DNA of 64,000 nt from positions 167,638,815-167,702,814 of the forward strand of contig CM070900.1 of assembly GCA_036417435.1 (NCBI GenBank). Reading direction: 5' to 3'. Made by a program: the position numbers and the translations under genes. Below are positions 1-11,694 of the stretch, piece by piece. The notes below the pieces were generated by a model that was not told the DNA's origin, did not search any database, and saw only the letters and a list, made by a program, of their open reading frames with translations. The first letter of the stretch is position 1; every line of letters starts with the position of its first letter. Source of the DNA: Inia geoffrensis. Lineage: Eukaryota; Chordata; Mammalia; Artiodactyla; Iniidae.

Positions 1-2102
1 TTTCATGATTTTCTCTTGATAGCTTGGTTGACTTCTGAGATTTCAGGCAAATAATTTTTTAGCTCCATGAAGATATTATTCCATAACCTATTGACATGAT
101 ATGTCTATGATGATATCTCTGCTGTCATTATACTATTCATACATTTTTAAATTGTCTATCGTGTGTAACTGGCAGATCTTAAGATTTCTTATGTCTCTGA
201 TATCCTGTAGTTTGACTTTAAATTTTTTAAGGGTGCAGTGTAGTGAGGTGGCACTGTCAACCTAGCCAAGCTGAAACTACACTTGCCAGAGCACACTTCC
301 CTGTTTTGTGCTAGGTTGGGGTTAGTTACAAGATAAATTTCAATGCAATTTGAAAGGCAGTAAAGAGACAGCCATTTTTGTTGTATGAATGTCAGTGTAG
401 GGGACAAAGCCCTGTGCAGTTGTGGATCTGCCAGTTCACCTTACCGGCTTGGGCAGTACCCAGGCCCTCAGGGCTCTGCCTTCTATAGAGTCTCTCTGTT
501 GGCTTGGGTCAAATGCATATGAATGTGCAGTTCTATGGAAAAGGATGCTAGGTTGTCCTGCAAGTCACCCAAATAATTATGGTTGGAGGTGGTATAAGTC
601 AGATATGGAGTCCAGTTTAACCTCACAGGTTATAGTTTATATATTTTTTCTCACTCTTTCACAATTGAGGTCCAGATCCTTTTCTTGACCCTTGCCCTGT
701 GTGGCCCATAGCATTAAACCCATACATGAAAGCAGAGATGGCACAGATTTCTTAACCAGCTCCCACAAGATGTACATTCTAGCACCTGTAATAAATCTCT
801 TAATCTATATCACTAACCATGGTTCTTCTTGTTTGAATGAACCATGATAGAATTATTTCTAATTTATTCATTCATTCATCTATTCATGCTACTTGGCACT
901 TGATGTCCTTTTCAGTTGTGATGTGTCGAGTGTTCAGTTTTGGAATATTTTTCAATCCTTATTTTATAAAATATTGTTTCTCAAATATTCATCTATTTAT
1001 AGATTCTTCTCAAAGCTCTGTGGTGTAAACTTGCCATTTTTTTTCTCCATGCCTGTTAATAGTTTTTCATATTTTTTTCTATTGCTTTGACATCATTATG
1101 ATATAATTTCTTTAAAAAAATCATCTTTCAATAAGTTAATTTATCTCTCTATTATTCTCAAGTTAGATTTTATCCCATACATTGAGTTTAGTTTTTCTAC
1201 CCTTATTTATTATTTCAGATTACTTAATTGCATTCCTCTTTTCTTTCTATTTAAAATAAATCTATGATCATCTCATTTCTTCTTTTTGGTTCATAATCCT
1301 TAATTTTTTCAATATTTACAGTTTATCTTTTATGAGTTTGAAGATCTCCAACAGACTTATTTGAAAATCATTTAAATTGCTATATATTTTTTTCATTTCA
1401 TTAAGAATTAATCTTTTATTTTGTCAGTGCTCCCTTTTAGCATGCATTGTTTTGAATTGTGTTGAAAAGTTTTTCATTCTCTTTCATCTTTACTGGAAGT
1501 TTAATTTCTTTATACTTTTTTCTCTGTCTTTGTATTCAGTCTGACTGTCCAGTGGTTTCTTCTATCCAGAATTACCAAGTCAGAAGATAGTCATACTGGT
1601 GGAGCTGTCTTCTTATCCCCCAAAATCATCAAGATATTTCATAGTTAATCCTTAGACACTGAATAAGATGGAAGCTTGGCCCAGTTCTTTGCCATGAATT
1701 GCTATTTCCTCTCCTCTACCTAGTTATGAACCTTTATCAAATCCATAGTGTAGGCAGTAGTCAGAGGATATTTCTTGAGCTGCATTCTATGATCTGGGTT
1801 GCATTATGCTATTCCTTGATTTCAAACCATGAGCTTGGTTACAGTCTTTTGACTCACATACAGTAGTCTATTAGCCAGCAGGAGCTAAATATTTGACTGC
1901 CTTTGTGTAGACAGCCTTTCTTAACCTTATGTTTTGTTATCGTTCCATAGATATATGGACTTTAGAGAATTCTATTTAAATCCTCTGTTAATATTTCATT
2001 TATTATATGTGCATTTTTGGTGCAGAGTTGAAGGAAATTAAATCATGAAGGTACAATGCCATCATGACTTGGTTAAAAGCCCCACATATACTATCTAACA
2101 CA
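1..2102. other. AT-rich sequence, no gene recognised
   Basis: Nothing here could be assigned to a gene or a named repeat with confidence. Several short open frames occur (for example 422-688 and 837-1090), but they have no recognisable domain or splice context and their composition matches the surrounding AT-rich DNA. The T-rich stretch 1000-1560 could be an old antisense L1 remnant; I could not match it to a consensus. Confidence 0.5.
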
Positions 2103-2225
2103 GTTGGAAAGCTTTTTCTGTAAAAGGCCAGATATTAATTAGTTTAGGCTTTGCAGGTAACATAGAGCTGCTGTCATATATTCTTTTTCCATAAAAATGT
2201 TTTAAAATGTAAAAAACATTCTTAC
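2103..2225 (+). mobile_element. hAT-type DNA transposon fragment (MER58-like)
   Basis: The stretch contains the family's opening words in order: an AAGCTTTTTCTGTAAA-like block, GGCCAGATA, then TTTAGGCTTTGCAGG. The same series, with other substitutions, occurs at 27299-27617, so the two copies support each other. This copy is only the left part; no right terminus is visible before the sequence becomes A-rich. It is non-autonomous, and the subfamily name is from memory. Confidence 0.6.
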
Positions 2226-3387
2226 CTTACAGATATATTATAGAATATATACAAGATAAGAAGATAATTTTATGCGATCACATGCATAAATTTAGGCTGT
2301 TACGACTGACATGGTACGCTGACACACTAAACAAGTATATATAGTATAAATTTTAACTAGAAAGACCAGAGTTACATTATGCTTAATCCTAGTTTTCCTC
2401 ACTGATATACCTTCATTTACTTTTTTGCATAATAATAATTTTTACATAAGTCAATAATTTTATTTTTTTTCAGGAAATATTAGAGAAAATTAGGAATCAG
2501 CCAAAATAATGGGCAACCCTTACTGTATATGGAAATATGAGGGTTGAGTAAGGCAACTATTATAAATCAAATAAATGACCAAGGACTGAGCAAATTCATG
2601 CTGAAAAGAAGCGAGTTTGAAGGGAATCTTCTAAAAAATGGTAAGTATTCATCAGTTATGTCAAAGTATTTCTAAAAGAAAAGGAGCCTTGGTTAGGGTC
2701 TCTGCAAGAGTAAGAAAACTTAGTATAAGTATTTAAGATTAAGAATTCTTTTCTGTTTCTCTCAAGAAGTAGCAGCAAAATCAACATCATCAGCAACTCT
2801 CTGAGTAGAAAAGTATTGCTGGAAAAAGACATTGAGCTATATGATATGTAATTTGCAAAATACAAAGACACAGATAAATGCCTGCTTTTGCTGACTTGTT
2901 ATATTATCTCTCAGAGCGTGCAATTTTCAAGAGACTGGAATGGGGAGGTGACAGGAATTTATTTTAGTCAAAATATTGAACTTCCATTAAAGAAAAAAAA
3001 AATTTTAATTTTTGCAGTTGAACATGTCCGGTACCTTCTGGAGAATTGTTAAATAAGAAAATTAAGAAACTCTATTAGAAAAGTTGGAAAATATTATAAA
3101 CACTCAATTTATAAAAGTAGACACATGTTCTATAAAGATTAAAAATATTTAGCTATATCGTTTTTAAATTTCCAAATATATCATATAAATTTTCATTAAA
3201 TTTACAGTAATTATCAGTAAACACTAATTATTAAAATTGACTATAGCCAGTGAACTGAACACTTTGAAAGCTTTTGTCAGAAGTTTAAATCAATGCATCT
3301 TTTCCAGAGAGAAATTTTGGAAAATACATCAAGAATCTTTAAAAAATATAGTTCTATGTCTAGGAATCTGTTATTCAGATGTAATCA

Positions 3388-3423
3388 GCAAATACATTTT
3401 GTATTTGCCTAATACAAAATGTA
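3388..3423. repeat. Inverted repeat, 13-bp arms
   Basis: TACATTTTGTATT at 3393-3405 is the exact reverse complement of AATACAAAATGTA at 3411-3423, with a 5-base loop. The left side also forms a second, overlapping palindrome (GCAAATAC at 3388-3395 with GTATTTGC at 3401-3408), so two alternative hairpins compete. This is seen directly; no function is implied. Confidence 0.8.
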
Positions 3424-3494
3424 GGCAATAGTTTGAATAAAAAATAGCCATTACAAAGTTATATATAATAGCCAACAGTAAATAAAAGCAAATA

Positions 3495-3526
3495 AAATCT
3501 CACTAATCTAAATGTTAGTGAGATTT
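3495..3526. repeat. Inverted repeat, 12-bp arms
   Basis: AAATCTCACTAA at 3495-3506 is the exact reverse complement of TTAGTGAGATTT at 3515-3526 around an 8-base loop. It lies 72 bases after the preceding hairpin and does not share its sequence. Confidence 0.8.
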
Positions 3527-4234
3527 AATAATCCTATATGTTAAACAAACCTTACCTTGCAGAAGTAAAATGTTTAGTCATGTTTTGAAGCTATAAGAGT
3601 AGTTACCTCCACTACATGCGTATTTCACATGTGATCTGGCATCTGAGGAAATATCTTTGGGTAGAGAAACTTATGGGTTGTGTCAGTGTTTGTCTATAAA
3701 ATATTGTGTTTTTAGATGTGTGTCACAAAACTTTATAGAATTGGTTTTTAGAATGAACAGTTGTATCTAACTCCTTTCTTTTATATTAGTTAATGCATGC
3801 TACTGAAATTTAGCTATATAGAGAGATATATTTATTTAAAAATGAAAAAATAGAAGTATCATGCAAATTATAACCCCCAAATAGTTTAGAAAACACAGAT
3901 AATTTATTTTAATAATACTTTACTTCCAAATCTGCCCTTATGTTGTGTCTATTTAGCATTTTTATTAATAGTGATTTTTTAAAATTATGTAAAGAAGGTA
4001 TATTTTACTGACCAGGATTATTTCCTTTACAATAATTTTTGGTTCCCATTTCTTATTTCACAAATAACATTTTCAGCATGTGTAGGTACTCATGCTACTT
4101 CATGCGTTAAAAGATAATTAAGTTCTAGATAATAGTCTTAACTCTTCACACAGCTTTGGATAGATGACTATAATGAATGTTCTTAAATATAGATTTCTTT
4201 TTAACTTATGACATTATAAATGCTACTTTGACCT

Positions 4235-4990
4235 CTTGCTATTTATAGAACATTTATTGTAGTCTATTTTGTGAACACATACAAATAAAATAAAGCATTA
4301 TTCATTCTTGATGAGGGTATAATAAAAAGTGGACAGAAAACAACTATAAATAGATATATACTTATGTAGCAAACAAACATTGAATAAGTGACAGATGGTG
4401 GACAGTTCATAAAAGATTAGTAAGGAGATAAATTATTGGTTTATTCAAATATTCCTTCTCTCATGTACGCACTCAGTAATATTGTTTTACTCATTATATT
4501 CAAGGAACACATGAAGATAGAAAAGTAGAGGTGGCATATTTTTCTCCTAAAAATGTAAGGTCTAATAAGGAAAATAAAGCTGGTAAACATAAAAGTGTAA
4601 TGATTTACGAAAGGCAAATTATATATGTATTAGATCTGGAAAAATAGTTTAATAAAAATTGAGATGCAAGATAATTTGTTGTTTTTGTGTATGTGATCAA
4701 GGTAGGCTGGTTGGAGAAGTTGCCATTTGAATTGGTTCTTGAATGACATACAGAATTTAAGCTTGTAAGATTAAGATAAAGAACATTTCAGATAATTGTG
4801 TAAATGTTTTTGTAGGACAGAAAAAAATGCAATATGAATAGAAAATGCTTGAAAAATAGTATGTAAGAGAACTGGTGTGTGACCATAAAGGGCAAAGAAC
4901 GCAAGCCTGAACTGAATGAATTTATTCACCAGGCAGTAGAAAACCAAGAAGTTTACAGTGCAAAGAAATGCCAGTGTCAATGCTGAGCAC
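4235..4990 (-). mobile_element. L2 LINE 3' fragments, antisense
   Basis: On the plus strand this reads as the reverse complement of the L2 3' region. It has an AACATTTATTG start, a GGACAG-AACAACTA block, then GTTGCCATTTGAATTGG followed by a CTTGAATGA motif and GTGTAAATG, matching the order in the antisense L2 consensus I remember. Around 4440 the start-like motif recurs, so this is probably two partial copies rather than one. Strongly diverged, ancient and inactive. Confidence 0.6.
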
Positions 4991-5249
4991 TAGGGCTATG
5001 AATCTGCCAAACAAACTTGAGTTTGACAACCAGTTACAAATCCATTTATAGTTAAGAAAAACAAATAAAACATAATGAGAACTTCCTTTTCTACTTATGC
5101 AGGCTATAGAAGATATAAGAGGTTGTTGCTCTAATTCTAATCACCAATACGAATCCAATGAGGTGGAAAATAATATGTTGTTTTTCATATGTCAAAGAAC
5201 TGAAGATGCAAAGAAACAAATAAATTAAATTCTAGCAAGTGGTAAACTC

Positions 5250-7369
5250 TTCATAAGAGAGAGGAGACCACAGAGAGAGTAAGAAGATTCTTTCCTGGTA
5301 GAGCTACAGGAGGAGGAGGACTCTACCATATTTGGTAGTACAGAGAAACTAGTCATGCCTGTCATAAAATGTAATGGTGACATGTGATGTGACTGTATAA
5401 AGACTGATGGGGTAGATTAAATTTCTGAGAGACCCCAGCAACGGAGTGAATGTCCCCTTATCCACCTACTCTTTCCTATGGTCCTTCATTGAGAACATGG
5501 ATAGTAGGCCAAAGACTAGGGGCACATCAGGAGACTTGAGAAACCTCTATCTGGGGCAGTTTGCGTTTTCAACTACAAAAGTCCCTGAGAAAAATGGAGA
5601 GCTGAGCATTCCAGACATTTAGTTTACTTAGGCTGGAAGGAGATAGGGCAAGGAAGCATAAAGAAATTACTCTGAGGCATTCTGGGTACTCACAGAGTGA
5701 TGAAACACCCTGCAGAATAAACTAGGGTCAGGTTTTTAGTGTGTAGAGACATTTCTTAAGGCTCAGAAAGCTGGTGACAGGACTATAAAAGAAAGTGAAC
5801 TACCCATGTCCCTAAGATTTATCAGCAGCTGGAAACAAGAAGGTCACAGTATCACACAGTATTACACATTCTTAGTATAAATGAATAACTTGGATCTTCC
5901 ATCTCCTCTTCTTTAGTCACTTTCTTCTTTTTACTTCCCTTTCCTTCTGAAAAATTCAGTTCTTAGGCCTCTACATAGGATTAAGTCAGGTGTAGAGAAA
6001 GGCCACAGCAGCCTGGAGCTAGGTGTTTGAGGCCCAAGGTGGATTAGAAGAATGCCCACAGGTAAGCAAGCACCTGGAATAGGATCTAGAAGTTCAAGCA
6101 GAATTGGGGAGGCAGCTCAGTGAGGTGAATCAGAAACTGATTTAAGAGAGGGAGACACCAGTGTAGGAATCTGTAAGATAGTTTAGAAAGAGGAGCCCAG
6201 TTGCCCAATCCAGGCCAAGACTATATTTTACATAGGCCCTGAGTATAAAACTTAAGAGGGTCAAATAGCTTTTTCCTTAAGGCAATGTATACCCTTTTCT
6301 AACATGCTTGTTTCACTGATGTAAGAAGTATTAGCAATTGCATGGATATCATCATGCCTAGCCAACATATATCTAGAGGAATGCATTGTCTGTCACTACT
6401 TGCGCCCATGATACTGATTTGTATATCATCCAAGAAAAAGGTGGTGTCAGTAGTAACTTCTGCTGGAGTTAGTGACAAGTGTCTTATAATCTATCCTTGG
6501 AAACACTTCTCTTATTATTTGTATAAATCATGAGTCAATAATTCCTCCAAGTTTTGTACCTGAATAATAAAGAGTGGACTCATTTTGGAGCTATCTTGTG
6601 AGTCAGAATTTCCAGTATAGGTGATTTATAAAATTTGTGTCTCTATACACAGAAGGGTCTCAAAATACTGTTCCTAAAGTGTATTAGGTGTTATGCTGAG
6701 GCAAACAAGACTATGCAGCCTGACTGCAAAGGAAGTAGTATCTGGCAGGGGCACATGGGAATCCAGGAAAAATGAGTTAATACACAAGGTTTGATCCAGG
6801 ACTTTAGATTAGCAGGGTTACATATTTGGATCTCGAATAGTTTCTTCCAGATAGAAGGTAATTTATCCATCATCCTATGAAAGTTGTTGAATTAAAATTT
6901 AGAATTACTTGGATTCTGATCAATAGGCTGTAATGATTTTTTTCTTTTTTCTGGAAGAGGGAGATACTAGAGATGTCAAGGGATAATTTGTTTGAGATCA
7001 TTTGTCCATGGAGGTGCAAGTGGGACCACCGTTGGCTGCAGTTTCCTATAGTCTTGTTTGATATGACTGGAAGTGCAGAGGTTTTTATCATGGAGATATA
7101 ACTATGGATAGCATATAAAGCAGTGAGTAAGATGAAGACAGTGACTACTGTCTAATGATGCTACTAGAAGGGGCATTTTCTCACCTAGTTATTAAAGAGG
7201 AAAGAAGGAGGAAAAGGGTGTTAGGAGTGGACAAATATCAAGGGCTATAGAAAATATAGAGAAGAGTGATCATAAGAAAGCAGATGAAAAGCAAAAACAG
7301 GAATTAGATAGAATTTTTGGTCTTGTGTCTTTGGTAGAGTCTGTCTACTATCCAAGGTCAACAGCTTGT
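5250..7369 (-). mobile_element. Probable env and 3' LTR remnant of the ERV
   Basis: This stretch follows the integrase end of the minus-strand retrovirus at 7370-9640, where envelope and the 3' LTR should lie. Antisense open frames occur at 6870-7091 and 6691-6873. A purine-rich stretch in the sense strand near 5900-5950 could be part of a polypurine tract. I did not identify a reliable envelope motif, LTR terminus or target duplication. The call therefore rests mainly on position, and the left boundary is a guess. Unrelated unique DNA is the alternative. Confidence 0.35.
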
Positions 7370-7870
7370 TCCAAGTCTTGGGTCAGTTATCTACTTCTAA
7401 CGATTGGCTGCTTTTAGAGGATCCCTGAGAATCTTCAGTTTGATGTCACCTATTAGATTGGCCTTTCTATTGCATGGAATTCTGAATTGCTTCTTTAATT
7501 GTGAAATATGAACCCAAGGATTGGCTCCTTGGACATCCATTGCTCTATCTGTTAACGGTACCTGATAAAGTACCTTCTAATGAGATTCCACCAGATTTTC
7601 TTGGATGTTTCTTCAAACAGACAAAATCTCCTCTTTGAAGATCATGATGAAGTACTTAAGAGTATGTGGGAATGCAACCTGTTGGTGATATAACTGGGAA
7701 TAATATATAAGTCACTTGCAATTTTTTGCCATGTCTGCATTCAGCAGGGCAGAGTCTAGTATTGGAAGTGAAATCCCTAAACACATGGGTCTTCCAGTTA
7801 TTAATTCATAGGAAGGGATATGATGTGTCCCTGAGAGAGTGAACTGGGCCATATTTGGGCTCCCAGGAAA
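7370..7870 (-). pseudogene. ERV class I integrase, C-terminal part (degraded)
   Basis: Read on the minus strand, this stretch carries the end of a gammaretrovirus-like integrase. A tyrosine-glutamate-leucine-type motif followed by TGRPM lies near 7777-7810. The typical tryptophan-X-histidine-isoleucine-serine-glutamine-leucine-lysine-lysine word is at about 7488-7508, with a VPL-type strand just before it. Several in-frame stops break it. The upstream integrase core with its catalytic DDE triad is absent. The reading frame instead runs directly into the reverse transcriptase thumb region near 7870-7890, so RNase H and most of integrase are deleted. Confidence 0.8.
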
Positions 7871-8177
7871 TTCTTACTAAGGACTTAGTTATTTCATAAA
7901 TAAGTGCCCCAATCTCAGAAAAATTTGATACTCATTGTCTGAAATAGTTAAACTTAGAAACCCTGTCAACTGTCATTTTGTGAGGGGTCTCTAATAAGTT
8001 TGGATAGTATTTAAATTAACAGGAGAGATTAGTCTTTTTTCTTTAGATAGATAATTTCCTAAATAATAAACTATTTCATCAAAATTGTGATTTATGTAAC
8101 TTTCTTCCAAGGCTCAGAGCAAGTAAATTAATTTTCATTTTTCAGGTTGCTTTGTTTCTAAATAAAGTAGGAGATTT

Positions 8178-8227
<50 letters not shown>

Positions 8228-8720
8228 AAATCAGAACTCAGTCAAAAACATAATTTAAATCTTTTAAATCTTGATTGAGGATCTTGGAAAATAAGAGAGG
8301 GCTTCAATGAACCCCTGGAAGCATGACTGTTCAGGTATATTTCTATCCTCCCCAGGTGAAGGCAAAACATGTTGACTGTCCTAATTTGAGTCACATTGAA
8401 GAAAGGTCAAAGACCCAGTATAGTGAATCCCCAGGAAGAGTTGATGACAGGTTGGATTTGGGTTAGGTTCTACTGGGACAAGAGGGATAACAATTTTGTT
8501 GATGACTTAGAGGTCTTGAACAAATTTATCTATATCTTTGTCCATTTGATTTCTTTACTGGTAGGATGGGAGAGGTTATATGGGTCTGTGCAGAGTGTTA
8601 GAAAGCCTTTAGATATAAACCCTCCAACTATAGGTTTGAGTTCTTCTTTTGCTTCTGGCTTTAAGGGATATTGGGAAATTTTGTGTAATGGTTTGGTAGA
8701 ATAAGTCTGAACATTAAAAT
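7871..8720 (-). pseudogene. ERV class I reverse transcriptase (degraded)
   Basis: On the minus strand the palm and finger landmarks of a gammaretrovirus-like reverse transcriptase appear in order. A QYPLKPEAKE-like block is near 8650-8690. The phenylalanine-valine-glutamine-aspartate-leucine motif is at about 8509-8526, followed by the VIPL.P...PNP stretch near 8450-8500. A leucine-rich QGF-like motif lies near 8300-8330. The thumb region, with a RLISP-like word and a QL.GFL motif, lies near 7950-8040. The YVDD catalytic loop is not recognisable: a (TG)n microsatellite at 8180-8225 sits about where it should be. Stops and frameshifts are frequent, so no active enzyme can be made. Confidence 0.85.
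8180..8225. repeat. (TG)n microsatellite
   Basis: About 22 uninterrupted TG units lie inside the degraded reverse transcriptase remnant, close to the expected position of the catalytic loop. Confidence 0.95.
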
Positions 8721-9640
8721 GTTCTGCTCCAATTATTTTTCCTAAGTCAATGGGATTTTTAGCCCATAGAATGTTGGGTATGGTATTAAATCTTTATCTG
8801 GAGTTTGCATCAAATATAATGGAGAAGGTATACATCAGAGGATACACAACTTAATCATGTATAGAGGTGTCCTTTGGAATTTTGAAAAAATTTCCCCCTA
8901 ATATGCATTTAACACCGCAACTCCACTTACAGTGTCTTTCCTCATTAAGTTTTCAGGGGTGGAATAACAGAACAGGAGGACTTTTTTTTTTTTTTTTTTT
9001 TTTTTTTCAGTTAATGGCCAAGATTTACAGTTAAGGTCTTGGAGATAGATAAAAATCTGTGGGTTATTTGAAATACCTACCGCCTGTATGGTATGTGTAC
9101 TCTTAGGAAGATTAAAGTTGATTAATGTAGAAAGAGTAGTGCTCATATCCTCTAGGAATTAATGAGATTGACTTTCTATATTTAGTTAATTCACCTTGAG
9201 TGTTCAAGGATAAAGTTTGATATTGGATGCTTTTTCATTCCTTGGAGAACTTTTATTGATCTGAATTAATGGCTTTTCCTGTGTCTTGATTTTCCTTTTG
9301 TAAAATGGGACTAAGTTTTTTTACAGTGTCCCTTACAGTTTCTACAAGTACCATTGCCAACAGGTGGATAGGAAGTGGGCCACCTGAATGTTTGATCTTC
9401 AGAGTCATAGTTTACTTTGGATTTGGGTTGTGCTTTTTTTTTTTTTTTTTCTAAAGGCCTTTCAAAATGTTCTGCCAGGTGTTGTATTTCAGGATTTCAG
9501 GCAATGAGGCTATTTCCTTTTCTAACTTGTGTTTTCAATTATTACTCTGAAGACCTTCAGGGATTAGATGAGAATGATGGGAGCAAATCAAAAAGGCACA
9601 GAAGCTAATGTAAAGGTATTCCCACTGTCAGCCAAATCTG
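8721..9640 (-). pseudogene. ERV gag end and protease region (degraded)
   Basis: In the minus-strand sense direction this holds the end of gag, then protease, just ahead of reverse transcriptase. A remnant nucleocapsid zinc knuckle (Cys-X2-Cys, then Gly-His) is at about 9323-9352. The minus-strand frame 8898-9146 resembles the middle and end of a retroviral protease, with a VGIS-NNPQ stretch. It is interrupted by a 30-base T run at 8979-9008. The retroviral sequence stops near 9610-9640, against an unrelated old L1-type repeat. Matrix, capsid and the 5' LTR are missing from this window. Confidence 0.65.
8979..9008. repeat. Poly(T) run
   Basis: About 30 consecutive T bases (poly-A on the minus strand) inside the ERV protease region. 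It could be the tail of a lost retroposon, but no SINE body is seen on either side. Confidence 0.9.
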
Positions 9641-9649
9641 GGAGAAAAT

Positions 9650-10305
9650 GGGCAGCAAAATAACTAATAATAGTTACCAATTATAACCTGTTGATAAATG
9701 CGAATCCATGAGCCCACACTAATATAAATAAACTAATGAATAAAGTGATATTTACGTAGTATAGAAACCTAACACCTCCCTAATCATGTAGTCAAAGTGC
9801 CGATCACCAAATATGGGTCATATTTGATGTGCCACCTGATAGAACACAAAGAAAACACACCATCACCACTTCTGCTGTATTTAATCATAAGAACATCAGA
9901 AAAATCCAAATTGAAGGACATTCTATGAAATATTTGGCCATTAACCCTTGAAAATGTCAAGGTCCTGAAAGTCAAAGAAAGATTGAGGAATTATTTCAGA
10001 TAGAGAATAAAGCAAAGAATAAAATGCAACACAGTATTCTGAACTGGATCTGTTTCTGTAATCATGATTAGCAAAAAATGAATATATTCTGAAGATTAGA
10101 TGGTAGAGATGTATTAATGTTACTTTATTAATTTTGTTGTCTGTATTGTGGTTCTATAGGAGAATATCTCTGTTATGAAAACTCCACACTCAAGTATTGG
10201 GTGGTAATAGGGCATCATGTGGATAATTTATTCTCTAATAGTTCATTAAATATTCCTGTATGTTTGAGCATGCTGCAAAATTAAAATAAAATGAAATTAT
10301 AATCA
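9650..10305 (+). mobile_element. Old L1-type 3' module, copy 1
   Basis: The stretch follows the word order of a 3'-end module of old mammalian L1 elements: an AATCCATGAG start, TTGAAGGACATTCTA, then AAAATGTCAAGGTC-TGAAAG. This continues with AAAGAAAGATTGAGGAA, a TGGATCTG block and AGATTAGATGGTAGA, ending in an A-rich tail near 10285-10305. It carries no protein-coding part. The L1 assignment is by memory of the consensus; a different old LINE or LTR name is possible. Confidence 0.5.
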
Positions 10306-10319
10306 TGAGAAATGAGATA

Positions 10320-10790
10320 AAGTGAAATTGAGGGGTATATTACAAAGCAATGTCCTCTCCACTTCACAAACATTGTTGTCTTGAAGGACACTCCAACCAA
10401 ATAAAATACATGTTTCTGAATGGAAAAAAATGGGGTACTATAAAAGACAGTATTTTAGAATGAGCATGATTTTAATCTGGATAGTTTTAAACAATGTTAA
10501 ATTTCCTGAATTTGATCATTGTTCTGCAGCTATGTATCAGAATGTCCTTATTATTAAGAAAAGCATGCACAAGAATTCAAGAAAACAGTGCCTGATGTCT
10601 GCAAATTACTTGCTAATTTTTTCAGAAAAAAATAATAAAATAAATGTGCAAAGTATAGGTGAAATATAGGAAAAATATGTGAACTTAGGTAAAGGAATTA
10701 TAAAAGCTATTTGAAATATTTTTGCAAATTTTATGGAGGTCTGATGTTCTTCAACTTAAAAATATAATTAAAAATAATAAGTCTCTAGAA
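10320..10790 (+). mobile_element. Old L1-type 3' module, copy 2
   Basis: This is a second copy of the module at 9650-10305, in the same orientation. It restarts with AAATTGAGGGGTATATTAC and continues through a TTAAATTTCCTGAATTTGAT block and an AGAATGTCCTTATTATTAAG block. A GATGTCTGCAAATTACTTGC stretch leads into an A-rich end. The two copies are too diverged to be a recent duplication. Confidence 0.5.
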
Positions 10791-11480
10791 AATAGAAATG
10801 AAATGCAATTTCCTACTCATACCAGCAATCTAAGAACAAATTTAACAGTAATTTTCAGGGCTCATATGAGGATAGCTAGAAAGACTTTACTAGGAGAGAT
10901 AATAGTCTAAAAAAATTAGAGAAAGTATTAAACCACAATAGTAATTATGAACAAATAAGAAAATAAAAGTGAGATTGGCTTTTTGTCCACCAACTTGGAA
11001 ATTAAATCACAAAATAATATTTACAATTAATGTAAGTATATGGAGCAATGGACTCTCTTACGCTACTTAAGGGATTTTACGAATTGGTTTAACCACTCAT
11101 TTGAGTAATTCTGTAATAAGATTAAATGCATAATATAAAAATCCTTCAGTTTTTTCAAAACTTTTGAAGTGGTTTGAAGTTACTCACTTGTTTTCTGGTC
11201 AGTCTAGTCCCTCATTCTTCCCTGAGTTCACTCAGGGTGGTTGAACCAAAGAGAAACATTGATGGGAGATTGCAGGCAGACAAAGAGAGTAGCAAGGGTA
11301 TCCGGCTGAAAATATCTGTGGCTTCAGATCACCATTGTGCTGGTCAGGTGGTGATTCTAGCTGGTACCCAGCAGCCAGCCTCAGTTTTTGGGTGGCAGCC
11401 ACACTATCTCTTCTTTTATCCTTTAAACTTAGGTGGGTAGCAGCTTCAAGATGTTGCTAATTTCTGAGTTGCTTCACTGT
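10791..11480. other. AT-rich DNA, possible old L1 trace
   Basis: I saw no gene. A short stretch near 11030-11110 resembles the L1 ORF2 segment that reads roughly 'ggagcaatggaactctc...ggtttaacc', but it is too diverged to assign. An open frame at 11174-11440 has no recognisable domain. Confidence 0.4.
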
Positions 11481-11493
11481 TCCATTTGTCTTT

Positions 11494-11681
11494 TTTTTCT
11501 TTATACATCTTTATTAGAGTATAATTGCTTCACAATGCTGTGTTAATTTCTGTTGTACAACAAAGTAAATCAGCCATATGCATACATATATCACCATTTC
11601 CTCTGCCTCTTGAGCCTCCCTCCCTCCCACCCTCCCTATCCCACCCCTCTAGGTCATCGCAAAACACGAAGTTGATCTCCC
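11494..11681 (-). mobile_element. L1 3' UTR, 5'-truncated insertion
   Basis: This is the antisense of a cetartiodactyl L1 3' UTR: T run, then TTTATTAGAGTATAATTGCT, a CAACAAAGTAAATCAG block, a CCCTATCCCACCCCTCTAGG block, and a break. It matches the L1 at 47774-48460 over its whole length. The flanks TCCATTTGTCTTT (11481-11493) and TCCATTTATCTTT (11682-11694) are a 13-bp target duplication with one mismatch. Only about 190 bases of L1 were inserted. Confidence 0.9.
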
Positions 11682-11694
11682 TCCATTTATCTTT

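Larger units (their letters stand above)
2226..4234. other. AT-rich intergenic DNA with small hairpins
   Basis: I saw no gene. The stretch holds short A or T runs, two inverted repeats listed separately (3388-3423 and 3495-3526), and open frames that end quickly. An antisense frame at 2656-2871 has no recognisable domain. Confidence 0.5.

Noticed and set aside
1000..1560. Possible antisense old L1
   Set aside because: T-rich but without a run of recognisable L1 words, so I did not annotate it.
8396..8704. 102-codon plus-strand frame
   Set aside because: It is the antisense of the ERV reverse transcriptase remnant; the sense strand carries the recognisable motifs.
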